This document shows positions 42,173 to 51,495 of a stretch of 64,000 bases of DNA, piece by piece. The notes under the pieces are model-generated. The model had not been told where the DNA came from, searched no databases, and saw nothing but the letters and a program-made list of their open reading frames with translations. Every line of letters begins with the position of its first letter. Position 1 is the stretch's first letter. This DNA comes from Chitinophaga sp. YR627 (GTDB lineage Bacteria > Bacteroidota > Bacteroidia > Chitinophagales > Chitinophagaceae): the NCBI RefSeq assembly GCF_900114995.1, contig NZ_FOUX01000005.1:372001-436000 (forward strand), given 5' to 3'. The position numbers and the translations under genes are program-made.

Positions 42173-42218
42173 AATAAACGAAGAGGCGTGCTGATATTAG
42201 CACGCCTCTTCGTTTATT
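42173..42218. terminator. Long bidirectional terminator
   Basis: A perfect 20-bp stem (AATAAACGAAGAGGCGTGCT) with a 6-nt loop lies between the converging HEPN and membrane-protein genes; its ends are A/T-rich in both directions. Confidence 0.85.
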
Positions 42219-42229
42219 ATCTTTAACAA

Positions 42230-42856
42230 TCACCTCATCGCCACCAACTTCCCGCCTCCCTCATACAACTCCCTCGCCTTCGCCCTCAATTGCTCACTCC
42301 CCTCACAAGGATCATACACCGCATACAACAACGCCAGCACATACATACACCTCACATCCAGCCTCACCCCATTCCTCACATCATCCTGCCAGAGACGCCC
42401 ACCCGTCTCATACGCCGCTCTCAGACTATTAAAAAGATGATACGCCATTGCTGATTCGAGCCATTCCGGCATCACATAAAAACCAGTCAGATCTCCCACC
42501 ATCTCCCGCATCTCATTCTCCTGCGCTGTACTACGTCCAAAAAAGAAATAGAGATACACCGCCAGTCCAGCCAGCAACACACCCAATGCCGTCATCACAG
42601 GAACATGGTTATTCAACCCAAGCATGATCAGCATAAAAGCGCCTACTAACGTCAACACACGGGTATAACCTGCTATTACACTTTGCGTATTCAGTTTCAA
42701 AGGGATCCCCTGACGACCGCCAGGAACCACTTTAGTAACCAACATGGAATCTCCCTCAATAGGAGCGATCGGAATACCGATCAATAAAAACTTAGTCTGG
42801 ATCTTCTGATCTTTAAATTTTTTAACGCCTCCGAGAAACATTGTACCAAAAATCAT
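42230..42856 (-). CDS. Two-span membrane protein of unknown function
   Basis: This 208-residue protein has an N-terminal soluble part (IFGTMFLGGVKKFKDQKIQT), two hydrophobic spans (VLTLVGAFMLIMLGLNNHV and ALGVLLAGLAVYLYFFFG) and an alpha-helical C-terminal part containing MYVLALLYAVYDPCEGSEQL. The topology is the reverse of an enzyme-like protein and no family is recognised. It is divergent from the VgrG gene by 180 nt. It could belong to the T6SS region, but that is not shown. Confidence 0.6.
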   Translation of the reverse strand: MIFGTMFLGGVKKFKDQKIQTKFLLIGIPIAPIEGDSMLVTKVVPGGRQGIPLKLNTQSVIAGYTRVLTLVGAFMLIMLGLNNHVPVMTALGVLLAGLAVYLYFFFGRSTAQENEMREMVGDLTGFYVMPEWLESAMAYHLFNSLRAAYETGGRLWQDDVRNGVRLDVRCMYVLALLYAVYDPCEGSEQLRAKARELYEGGGKLVAMR

Positions 42857-43036
42857 AGGCTAGGTGTATTAGGATTAAACAATACACGTAATATTAATAA
42901 AATTCAGTAAGTATTTACGTATGCCCGCACGCGATAAAAGTTCCAACACCCATTTCCCGATAATTTTATATCTTCATTCCCTGTTTGTATTAATTACCTA
43001 TTTAGTTAACCGCGTACCATATCAATTAGTAAACCG

Positions 43037-44884
43037 ATGGCCTTGTACACTCAAACCGCCGTGTCAATTGGGGATGAAGAATTCAAGCAATTCCATGCAC
43101 TGTCTCTTAAACAATCTATGGATGGACACCATGAACTCAAACTCAGTATTGGCTACGACTGGCTATTAAGAACAGGTAAAGACCCTGTATCCTCCGGTAA
43201 GTCCTTCTTAGGCAAGGAATTACGTATGTCCGTTCAGGCGATAGAAGGTAGTAACGACCTTAAACCGCTCTTTTTCAATGGTATAGTCAGTTCAGTTACC
43301 TTTGGTAAAGCCAGTAATGGCATCAACGGACACTGTACTATTATTGCCACCAGCCCGACCATCCTCCTGGATGGTAATCCGCATATACAGTCCTATGAAC
43401 AACAGGACCTTGCAGCCATTGCTGGTACCGTGGCGAAATCCAGCAGCGCCTCTCCCGGCGGACTGGAAATTAACCCCGCCTACAGTGGCAAACTGAAGTA
43501 TATCGTACAGTACCGGGAAACCGGCTACCAGTTTCTCCAACGTCTCGCCCAACGCTATGGTGAATGGTTCTTTTACAATGGTCAGCAGATCATTTTCGGG
43601 AAATATAGTCCGCAGAAAACCATCCTCTACCACCAGGTTAATCTCGTCGATTTCAGCCTGACCCTTCGCACCCTTCCCAACAGGATCGCCCTGAAAGGAA
43701 TGGAATACCGCCAGTACTCCTTTGTCGAGAACAATACCGGCAGTATAGCCGAAGGTGGTGTAGATAGTCTGACGCAGCACGCCCAGGCCCAGAGCGATAA
43801 ATTATATACCAAACCTTCTCAGTATAAACTCCCCTACGCTTTCAGCAGCAACGCCAAAGAAGAACTGGAACTGCTGGCTAAACGCCAGAAACAGGCCCAG
43901 ATGTCACAAATGGTCGTAGTAACAGGAAAAAGCAAGAGTACCGCCCTGCGATTAGGAGATACCATCAGTATCCAGGAAAATATCTTCTCCAACGAAGACC
44001 ACGGCGAATATATGATCACCGCCCTGGAACACCACTGCGACGGTAACGGTGAATACCATAACATCTTCGAAGGAACACCGGTAGCCGCAGCCGTACCACC
44101 GCTGGACCTGGACAACTATCCTTTCGCAGAAGCCCAGAGCGCCACCGTCGTAGAAAACTTCGATCCTAAAGGATTGGGACGTATACGGGTGAGATTCAGC
44201 TGGCAAAACGGTACCTCTCCCTGGATCCGTTTAATGCAGCCACACGGAGGCGGGGATAAAGGCTTCTATTTCATCCCGGAAGTAGGTGAAGAGGTCTGGG
44301 TGGATTTTGAAGGTGGTAATCCGGAAGCACCTTTTGCCACCGGCGCTGCTTACAATGGTACCGCAAAGACCAACTTCGGCGATACCATGAACAATGTAAA
44401 AGTGATCAGTACCCGCAGCGGACATACCATCAAACTCGATGATTCCAGCGGACAGGAATTTATCACCATTGCTGATAAAGGTGGCAATACCATTGTCATG
44501 GATACCAACGGACAAAACATCTCCATCTCCGCCCAGGAACATATCAGTATCAATGCCCGTAATATCACCTTCCAGGCCACAGAAAGTATCGACGTCAATG
44601 CAGGTATGCATATCACAAATGCTGCCGGCATGAATATGACCCACTCCGCAGGCATGAATATACTGCATAATGCAGGCGATAGCATGAGTCAGTACTCCGT
44701 AAACGACTACCGGCTGAGTGCCACCAACATTACAAAGATCGCCATGGAAAACATGGACGTGCAGGCAAAGAAAATTGAGAAGACAGCCGAACAAATGAAG
44801 GTAGACAGCTCCAAAGAAGAGATGACCATCAACTCCGGCAAGTCCGTTGCCATCAAGAGCGCAGAGAAATCTAAATTGTTCTGA
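43037..44884 (+). CDS. vgrG: Type VI secretion spike protein VgrG
   Basis: This 615-residue protein has the VgrG/gp27-gp5 layout. The gp27-like N-terminal part contains SIGYDWLLRTGKDPVSSGKS, NPAYSGKLKYIVQYRETGY and FLQRLAQRYGEWFFYNG. The gp5-like OB fold contains VRFSWQNGTSPWIRLMQPHG, KGFYFIPEVGEEVWVDFEGG and PFATGAAYN. The C-terminal beta-helix is built from short repeats (SINARNITFQATESIDVNAG, TNAAGMNMTHSAGMNILHNA). It forms the spike tip that carries effectors out of the cell. The cognate baseplate and sheath genes are not in the window. Genes for effector-like proteins follow on the same strand. Confidence 0.95.
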   Translation: MALYTQTAVSIGDEEFKQFHALSLKQSMDGHHELKLSIGYDWLLRTGKDPVSSGKSFLGKELRMSVQAIEGSNDLKPLFFNGIVSSVTFGKASNGINGHCTIIATSPTILLDGNPHIQSYEQQDLAAIAGTVAKSSSASPGGLEINPAYSGKLKYIVQYRETGYQFLQRLAQRYGEWFFYNGQQIIFGKYSPQKTILYHQVNLVDFSLTLRTLPNRIALKGMEYRQYSFVENNTGSIAEGGVDSLTQHAQAQSDKLYTKPSQYKLPYAFSSNAKEELELLAKRQKQAQMSQMVVVTGKSKSTALRLGDTISIQENIFSNEDHGEYMITALEHHCDGNGEYHNIFEGTPVAAAVPPLDLDNYPFAEAQSATVVENFDPKGLGRIRVRFSWQNGTSPWIRLMQPHGGGDKGFYFIPEVGEEVWVDFEGGNPEAPFATGAAYNGTAKTNFGDTMNNVKVISTRSGHTIKLDDSSGQEFITIADKGGNTIVMDTNGQNISISAQEHISINARNITFQATESIDVNAGMHITNAAGMNMTHSAGMNILHNAGDSMSQYSVNDYRLSATNITKIAMENMDVQAKKIEKTAEQMKVDSSKEEMTINSGKSVAIKSAEKSKLF

Positions 44885-44898
44885 TCCAATCGTGTCCT

Positions 44899-46296
44899 AT
44901 GAGCGAAAATAATGTTGGTAACCTCGTTATCATCAGTAAAAATTATACTGAAAACGGTGAGAATATCCGCTGGAACAGTGCGGGTGAAACCAGCCTGCAA
45001 TCTGGTAAACGTATCAGGATGGCAGGTAAACAGGAAGGTGTCACCTTTCATAAAAATGACCCTGTCAACCTGAATGCTGCCACCCCCATCAAAGTATTAC
45101 AGGTAACAGGTCCTAAAAGCGTCGTCAATCATAATACCTACGAATTCAGTGCCACCGCCTTCAGTGAAAAAGTACCCGATAATCAGCTGATGCTGGTCCA
45201 TTGGGCTTACTCTTTCGATGGTGGTAAAACAATAGAACCCTTTAAAACCGGTACCACCCGCGCAGAAAAGGGAATTGCCTATAAACTCATCACCGTTGAT
45301 GGCAATACCGTTGATAAAGAAGTCACTGTATACGCCTATTTCCGTAAACCGGATACCAACGTCAAAGTCACGTCCAAAGTCATCTACCTCCCCCTCGTAG
45401 TAGATGCCTATCGCGTACCTGGGCTAAATGAAGATGGCTCGGATATTGCCAATGATATGGCGTATGGTAGAGGGAAGTCCGCCAAACCGGTATACAACGG
45501 CGGCGAACTGACCTCCTACAAAACCAGTTATCTGGACAAAGGATTCGACATTGCCACAGATGCGAAATATGCTAATAGCGGTGCAGGAACTAAGAGTATC
45601 TATAATGAAAAACAGATCCTCGATACCGGCAGATTAATGCAGTTCTCCAATGCCTATTCCGACAACAACAGCCTGTTCCGGCAGTTCAGGGATATGGTAG
45701 ATCTCATGGCAAGAAGTGACTTGAATGACAACATTCATAACATGATCGACAAGTTCGAAAGGAACGAAGGCGGTATCTATGAGAATGCAAAACTAACAGC
45801 AGCAGTCATGGCCAATCCTTCCACCATCCGGTTCTGTACCGGTATTGAAGATGAAATGGCCGATCGTATCAAAAAAGCAGGGGGTGAACTGATCACGATG
45901 GAGGATAAGAAGATCTATTATGGCAAGGAAGCTGATTACAATAAAAAGCATCCCTACGGCCATCCCTCCTTTCCTTACAGCCGTGATTATAACCTCGTGA
46001 AAGGCCTGACCATTGCCATCAATGACGTCTGGTGTTACAAGGTCACGATGACCTATTTTAAGATCACAGGCAATAACTATAAAGCAAAATATGAGGTACT
46101 GCTCTGGGACCACTTCGGTCTCGATCTGCCTGATATGGAAAAGTTTTACTCCTATGGCGCCGGCTTCAGAGCCTGGTTTCTGTTACAGCACCTGAGAGGT
46201 TACAAACCCTTTCTGACCAAAGTAAGATTTGAAAAAGAATTCACCGGCAATATCACCGAAGGCGCACAGGAAAGGAAAAATAAAAGAACAAAATGA
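44899..46296 (+). CDS. Putative T6SS effector with C-terminal DUF3289-like domain
   Basis: This 465-residue protein has an N-terminal segment beginning NVGNLVIISKNYTENGENIR with IRWNSAGETSLQSGKRI, then an Ig-like beta domain (~55-175: PIKVLQVTGPKSVVNHNTYE). A C-terminal domain matches DUF3289: MQFSNAYSDNNSLFRQFRDM, then LTIAINDVWCYKVTMTYFKI, VLLWDHFGLDLPDMEKF, and YGAGFRAWFLLQHLRGYKPF followed by VRFEKEFTG. The W-D-H-F-G-L-D and F-R-A-W-F-x-L-Q-H motifs are very clear. DUF3289 occurs as the C-terminal part of T6SS-linked proteins in enterobacteria and is a toxin candidate. It lies 14 nt after VgrG. Enzymatic activity is unknown. Confidence 0.8.
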   Translation: MSENNVGNLVIISKNYTENGENIRWNSAGETSLQSGKRIRMAGKQEGVTFHKNDPVNLNAATPIKVLQVTGPKSVVNHNTYEFSATAFSEKVPDNQLMLVHWAYSFDGGKTIEPFKTGTTRAEKGIAYKLITVDGNTVDKEVTVYAYFRKPDTNVKVTSKVIYLPLVVDAYRVPGLNEDGSDIANDMAYGRGKSAKPVYNGGELTSYKTSYLDKGFDIATDAKYANSGAGTKSIYNEKQILDTGRLMQFSNAYSDNNSLFRQFRDMVDLMARSDLNDNIHNMIDKFERNEGGIYENAKLTAAVMANPSTIRFCTGIEDEMADRIKKAGGELITMEDKKIYYGKEADYNKKHPYGHPSFPYSRDYNLVKGLTIAINDVWCYKVTMTYFKITGNNYKAKYEVLLWDHFGLDLPDMEKFYSYGAGFRAWFLLQHLRGYKPFLTKVRFEKEFTGNITEGAQERKNKRTK

Positions 46297-46781
46297 GAAT
46301 CAGTCTTATCATATTATGCTACACCCTGCTATGGTGCAGTTGTACAAACAATAGCAACGGTACAAAAGTCATTTACCTGGAAAAACTGGACCACAAAGGT
46401 ATTGCAGATATTGACCTGCAACTGAAACCCGTATGGTACCAGTATGCATTGCTGGAAAATCCGCCTGAAAACATCGATAGTCTGCAAAAGGTCATCGTCC
46501 GCTATTGCGATAGCATGGTACATAAATCCAACATTGAAGGACGCTACGCCCGTTACTTCATCCAGTTCTTCAACTATTCTGATAAAACGAAAAGTTATAT
46601 GCAGGGAAAAGACGACTTCTTCGACCTGCATAACGACATTTCACAGGAAATGGAAGATTACCGGGGAGAATATCGCTATGAAGCCTGTCAGACAGATACA
46701 CTGAAAGGCGTATGGAGTGTGGAAGTAAAATCCGCTGAAGTATTCAGACGGGATACCTTACAGAATAACTGCAAAAATTAA
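46293..46781 (+). CDS. Lipoprotein, candidate immunity protein for the DUF3289-like effector
   Basis: This 162-residue protein has a lipoprotein signal (LIILCYTLLWCSC, lipidated Cys about residue 17) and an acidic, helix-rich soluble part with cysteines (RYCDSMVHKSN, EACQTDTL). Its ATG overlaps the effector stop codon by 4 nt (ATGA), so translation is coupled. A periplasm-facing lipoprotein immediately after an effector is the common layout for immunity to a periplasmic-acting toxin. The sequence matches no family I know. Confidence 0.65.
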   Translation: MRISLIILCYTLLWCSCTNNSNGTKVIYLEKLDHKGIADIDLQLKPVWYQYALLENPPENIDSLQKVIVRYCDSMVHKSNIEGRYARYFIQFFNYSDKTKSYMQGKDDFFDLHNDISQEMEDYRGEYRYEACQTDTLKGVWSVEVKSAEVFRRDTLQNNCKN

Positions 46782-46787
46782 CCCGAT

Positions 46788-47570
46788 ATGCCCCTGTTTT
46801 CTGTCAGAAAAATGTTTACCGGCAAGACAGAGAAGAAAGTAACGGTACATGACCCAAACATCTATACTGTTACGTTAACCTATCACGGTGATGCCGATAC
46901 ACGCTTAAAATTCAATACGGAGATCAGCCGGATGACTGTCGGCGATGATACGAGCCAATACTTCCAGATCACCCGGTCCGATGTAAGGGTCAATGATGAA
47001 GATACGACCGATTACATTGCTTCTGATCTTGCAGCGCAATGTGGTAGCGTCCTCTATCCCCTGCAAATACAGATCAGACAGGATGGTAGTATGCAGTCGA
47101 TCCTGAATCATCCGGAAATATTGCAACGCTGGGATGAGAAGATAGTCCGGTTAAAACAATATTTCACCGGACCGGAAGCACATAGCTATATCGACGCTAC
47201 CGGCGATACGCTTGGACAGGCAAGTACCCTCCTGAATGCTATCAGACAGGATCTCTTCCTCTCCGTTTACTTCCAGATACAGTGCGCGGGTAACCGGGAT
47301 AGTTTCAAAGCCTCCTATTGCCTGTTTCCTTTTGAGCCCCCTGTTGTGTATGATGTGATCCCTACGGGTAACAGGATGATGAATAATCTCCGGCAAACCG
47401 GAAAGGAGGAAACAGGAAACGGTAATCTCGAAATAAAATACACTTTTCATAAGATACATGGTCTGATACAGTCATTGCAGGCACAATTGAACGCAGAAAG
47501 AGGAAAACAGGCTGCGCAGATAACGCTGACAGCCTCCTGCATCAACAGCGACGATCATCGTATAAACTAA
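46788..47570 (+). CDS. Protein of unknown function inside the T6SS effector operon
   Basis: This 260-residue soluble protein lacks a signal peptide. It contains DPNIYTVTLTYHGDADTRLK, SVLYPLQIQIRQDGSMQSIL and VYFQIQCAGNRDSFKASYCL, so alternating beta strands predominate, then a helical C-terminal part (HKIHGLIQSLQAQLNAERGK). Tight spacing (6 nt from the lipoprotein gene, 7 nt to the PAAR-type gene) makes it an effector-delivery chaperone or adaptor candidate, a role filled by other families elsewhere. It has no DUF4123/DUF2169/DUF1795 signature that I can see. Confidence 0.6.
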   Translation: MPLFSVRKMFTGKTEKKVTVHDPNIYTVTLTYHGDADTRLKFNTEISRMTVGDDTSQYFQITRSDVRVNDEDTTDYIASDLAAQCGSVLYPLQIQIRQDGSMQSILNHPEILQRWDEKIVRLKQYFTGPEAHSYIDATGDTLGQASTLLNAIRQDLFLSVYFQIQCAGNRDSFKASYCLFPFEPPVVYDVIPTGNRMMNNLRQTGKEETGNGNLEIKYTFHKIHGLIQSLQAQLNAERGKQAAQITLTASCINSDDHRIN

Positions 47571-47577
47571 TTGTAGT

Positions 47578-50500
47578 ATGGCCGAAAAACACTTTGTTGT
47601 ACAGGGAGCCGCATGTAAATGCAACTTCGGTGGCGCCCCGGATAAACTGAAAATATCCGCCAACGACCGCGATTATATCAATGATGGGGATGGCAGAGCC
47701 AAACCCATTGCCAGTAATAAAGACCTGGGACAACCACTGGAGGCAAAGACCTTCGGCAACTGTTCCATCACCAGAAGTTCCTGTAGTCCTGCCATCACCC
47801 AATGGCAGAGCGTTTATGAAAAAGTAACGCTGACCAACGGAGGGAAGATCCTGACGGAAGAAAGTAAAGCAATCTGCTCCGTCTCCGGATCGCCCTGCAT
47901 ATCTATCACTTTCCACGGACAAACAGCCGCCGTTACCAGTACACACTTCGATAATGTAGAAGTGCAGACAATGGCCGCACTCAATCCGATGGCGCCTAAA
48001 CCCGCAAGCGGAAAGGAAATACCTAAAGTAAAATCCATTAGCGGTAAAATCGAGACACGCAGACCTGCCCTGGAAATTCCGAGTAGTAAGGTGGTGCCGA
48101 TGATGACGGCCCGTGTCAATGAGCAGCTGAAATTCACCGTAAAGGATTACTACAATACAGCGAAAGCAGACAAGGATAAGGTCAGCTGGAAGATTTACAA
48201 AGGGCACAATTTTGAGGCTGAAGCCATGTCCTTCGAAGAAGTAGGTCCCGAACTGCAGATGAACTTCGATGCGGTGGGTAGTTACCGGGTAATGGCCTAT
48301 GGTACAGATGGAACGGATGTCCGCTGTACAATAGATGTTAATGTAACAGTGAACAGACTTAAAGGAGATATTGAACTCGGCGCAGGCATGGGCCGCATCG
48401 TGGGGAAAGACTATCGTGTAAGAAGAGGCGTGCCTGTAAATATCGCCGCAAAATATGAAATTGAACCTGCCCTGGCGGAAGAAAAACAGCTGGTAAGCAT
48501 GCAGGTCACAGATATGAATGGCACCATACTGGCCGCCGGCGAACAGGGAGAAGATACTATTACCTTCACTCCTGCGAATGGCGCAGCCACCTACAAGGTG
48601 ACCATCAGTATGGATGGACAGATCATTACAAGAGAACTGACATCTGAAGGGAATGGTGTAGTCGCTATCAAAAGTAATCCGGCAGCAGAAGTGGTCAGAC
48701 CTGGTACGGCTATGAGTTTCCAGGTAACTGAAATGACCTACTTCACGCAGCTGCAGGAGTTTGAAACCACCGGTATCAAATGGCAGCTGAATGGTAAAGA
48801 TGTTGGTACCGGACAATCCATCAGTCTCGGTGGAGAGCATTTCACGCGGGAAGGCAACTACGTTGTAGAAGCCTATGTCATGAAAGCGGATGCCTGGGAT
48901 GCGAAGAAGGGCGCTCCTTCTTCCCGTCACCAGAAAGATGATTGCCGCTTCGCGGTAAAGAAGAATGAAGTCACCGCGATCAAAGTAGAAAACGGAGGCG
49001 CCAAATGGGTAGTCGGGAAACGCTATAACCTGGAAGCACTGACCCTGATGCCTTATCAGGCAGCCCAGGATGGTCCCATTACCTGGTCCCCTGCCGGTAG
49101 CCATACCAATAAGGCCACGGGTATTTATGCCACGCATAAAGGCAAGGTAGCCGTGACAGCCACCTTAAATGGCAAGACTAAAAGTCTGGAGGCAGAAGCG
49201 GATACAGCGGAAATCACCAGCTGGTATTTTGGCGATAAGGATGGCGTGTACAAACCTCGCGCCGGCTGGAACGAAACCCTGAAGATCATTATCAACTGCC
49301 CTGCCGCCGCCGGAGAGACTGTAAGTGTACATATACTGGAGGCCGACCGGTCCAGCTTTAATTACATCAAGGAGATACCGAATTGTAAGTTTGATGCCAA
49401 CGGCGAACTGAAAGCTGATCTGAATACCAACGACATCAAACCTATGCTGAATAAACTCTACTTTGAAGGCAAGGAGTATGATGTTTTGTTTGCTATCCAG
49501 TCGAAACCCAACGGAATACAATTCGCCAGCATGAAGACAGTGGAAGCGGATGGCAAGTCCTTCCTCTTCCCGCAAAAACAAAGTAACCAGCGTGGCAGTG
49601 AACTGGGCAAATATGTCTATATCAATTCGGAGAAAGAAGTAGTCAGTGTTAATTTCATCGACAGTACCAATTACCCTGCTTACAAAGTCTATAAATACGG
49701 AGAAAAGATAAAGATCCGCGTACAGACCCGCAACCTGGCTGCCCAGGACCTGACACTACAGATCTGGCATAATGGATACAAGCAGGAAGATAAGATGGTT
49801 ATGGAATTCCAGGGAAAACCGGATGATAAAGAGATATGGGAAGTAGAACTGGATACCAATAAACTGAAAAGCGGTAACAAAAAGATCGATGATGGTCTGC
49901 GTAGCTACTTCGCCCTCATCAAAGAGAAAAATGGCGATACCTTTAAATTCCCGAAAGAAGTCGCAGACGCCAACACTTTCGATCCGAGGAACGTGAGCTT
50001 TTATCAGCATATCAAATTGTCCAATGCATCAGCAGACAACCTGAATAAACTGACCAAAGATATCGCCCCTACGGTATTGGGTGAAGCGCTGGAAAAAGAA
50101 GAAAACAAAACCGGTTGTCCGCGGTGTAATGAGGATATCACGCCAGCGATGCTGAAACAGGTCTTCAAACAGGCGGACGATGTTACCCTGAAAAGCGTAG
50201 CTGATACCTACAATAAATATATGCGGGAGATCGGGATGAACACCTGCTGGAACAAAGCGCATTTCTTTGCACAGACATTCGTCGAATCCGGCCCTTCCCT
50301 CCATCTGAAAAGCGGCGAAAGCTTTAACTATTACTGGGAAGACCTGGACGGTCTCTTCCCTCCGTTCCGCACCACCATCGGAAAGGAAAAGGCGCAACTC
50401 TGGGGACGTGCAGTAAGAAAACCGGCCATTCCGGGTGTAACTCAGGAGAATGAAAAGAACATCGCCAATTACGCCTATGGTCCGGACGCTGCCAAAGGCA

Positions 50501-51471
50501 AAGAACTGGGCAATACAGGCGCTAATGACGGCTGGGATTTCCGTGGAAAGGGATTGGTACAGCTGACAGGCCGTACCGCCTACGAATACGCCAATACTTA
50601 CACCAAAAAAGAGAATGCAGATATTGTGGCCAATCCGGACCTGGTAGTATCTGATGTAAAGATCGCAGTACTCTCCTCTATGGCTTTCTGGAAATGGAAA
50701 GGACTCCAGCAGCTCGCCAATGGTAAGATGGAAGTAAAACCAATCAGTACCAAGGTGGGAAAGAATGTAGTACGGCCTGATGGCACAGATGCTTACACTG
50801 AAAAGAAAGAGGCTTTCGATAAAAACACCTCTATACTCTTTAAAGTAAAACAATGTACATACGGTCTGGTACCTGAAGGAGACAACAATCTCTACAAGAT
50901 CGATGTGGATGCTTTCAAATATGAACTGGTGAAGAAAAACGATGCTTCCAAACAGTACCAGTTTGATATTTATATCGGCGGCAAACTGACGGCTACCGTC
51001 CTGAAGAATGTCAATGACAAGAAGCTCCTGCCCTTCCCTGACAGCGGACCTAACTGGGGTCGTTTCGGCGGCAGAGACGGCGGAGACGATAACTATTCCG
51101 ATCCGAAAGTAGCCGCTGCTGCACTGGGATTCTTTTACTCATTGCCAAAGAATGGTTACACCGGTAAATTGTACTTCAATGACATGTCTGCCAGTAACCA
51201 GCGTAACCTGGGACACAAAGGACACGTTAACGGTGACGATATTGATATCCGTTATCCGGGTAGTACCGATGAAGCCGGAGAGGTATTATGGTCGAAAGCG
51301 AAAGAGAGTTACGCAAGTGAAGAAAAATTTGTGGAAGCACTGGAAAATATCCTTAGTATTGCCTCTAAGTGGGGCTTTAATACCAATTACGCCTACAAAT
51401 CAGGCATCAAAAACACAAAGGATGCAGCGCATAGCGTGCACCAGAACCACTTCCATATTGGATTGAGATAG
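47578..51471 (+). CDS. PAAR-like (DUF4280) polymorphic effector with GH19-type and LAS-metallopeptidase-type peptidoglycan hydrolase domains
   Basis: 1297 residues. Residues ~1-125 are a DUF4280/PAAR-like tip domain (FVVQGAACKCNFGGAPDKLK, with conserved cysteines, and FGNCSITRSSCSPAITQW). Residues ~140-830 are Ig-like or beta-sandwich modules. Residues ~860-1070 are GH19-like: NKAHFFAQTFVESGPSLHL, where the catalytic-type Glu is E903, then DFRGKGLVQLTGRTAYEYAN. The C terminus has an H-x6-D motif (H1216 to D1223, GHVNGDDIDIRY) and H1291-x-H1293 at the very end (HQNHFHIGLR), as in LAS-fold peptidases such as VanX and MepA. GH19 enzymes cut glycan strands and LAS enzymes cut stem peptides. The cell-wall target is inferred from both. 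Confidence 0.88.
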   Translation: MAEKHFVVQGAACKCNFGGAPDKLKISANDRDYINDGDGRAKPIASNKDLGQPLEAKTFGNCSITRSSCSPAITQWQSVYEKVTLTNGGKILTEESKAICSVSGSPCISITFHGQTAAVTSTHFDNVEVQTMAALNPMAPKPASGKEIPKVKSISGKIETRRPALEIPSSKVVPMMTARVNEQLKFTVKDYYNTAKADKDKVSWKIYKGHNFEAEAMSFEEVGPELQMNFDAVGSYRVMAYGTDGTDVRCTIDVNVTVNRLKGDIELGAGMGRIVGKDYRVRRGVPVNIAAKYEIEPALAEEKQLVSMQVTDMNGTILAAGEQGEDTITFTPANGAATYKVTISMDGQIITRELTSEGNGVVAIKSNPAAEVVRPGTAMSFQVTEMTYFTQLQEFETTGIKWQLNGKDVGTGQSISLGGEHFTREGNYVVEAYVMKADAWDAKKGAPSSRHQKDDCRFAVKKNEVTAIKVENGGAKWVVGKRYNLEALTLMPYQAAQDGPITWSPAGSHTNKATGIYATHKGKVAVTATLNGKTKSLEAEADTAEITSWYFGDKDGVYKPRAGWNETLKIIINCPAAAGETVSVHILEADRSSFNYIKEIPNCKFDANGELKADLNTNDIKPMLNKLYFEGKEYDVLFAIQSKPNGIQFASMKTVEADGKSFLFPQKQSNQRGSELGKYVYINSEKEVVSVNFIDSTNYPAYKVYKYGEKIKIRVQTRNLAAQDLTLQIWHNGYKQEDKMVMEFQGKPDDKEIWEVELDTNKLKSGNKKIDDGLRSYFALIKEKNGDTFKFPKEVADANTFDPRNVSFYQHIKLSNASADNLNKLTKDIAPTVLGEALEKEENKTGCPRCNEDITPAMLKQVFKQADDVTLKSVADTYNKYMREIGMNTCWNKAHFFAQTFVESGPSLHLKSGESFNYYWEDLDGLFPPFRTTIGKEKAQLWGRAVRKPAIPGVTQENEKNIANYAYGPDAAKGKELGNTGANDGWDFRGKGLVQLTGRTAYEYANTYTKKENADIVANPDLVVSDVKIAVLSSMAFWKWKGLQQLANGKMEVKPISTKVGKNVVRPDGTDAYTEKKEAFDKNTSILFKVKQCTYGLVPEGDNNLYKIDVDAFKYELVKKNDASKQYQFDIYIGGKLTATVLKNVNDKKLLPFPDSGPNWGRFGGRDGGDDNYSDPKVAAAALGFFYSLPKNGYTGKLYFNDMSASNQRNLGHKGHVNGDDIDIRYPGSTDEAGEVLWSKAKESYASEEKFVEALENILSIASKWGFNTNYAYKSGIKNTKDAAHSVHQNHFHIGLR

Positions 51472-51495
51472 CAGATAAATGATCAATAACGATAT

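Noticed and set aside
47542..49137. Long open frame on the minus strand (about 530 codons) opposite the PAAR-type effector gene; similar long antisense frames at 27067-28455 and 32971-34206
   Set aside because: They lie wholly or almost wholly opposite well-supported genes, have odd compositions rich in Cys, Tyr and His, and show no domains; they arise from codon usage of the real genes.
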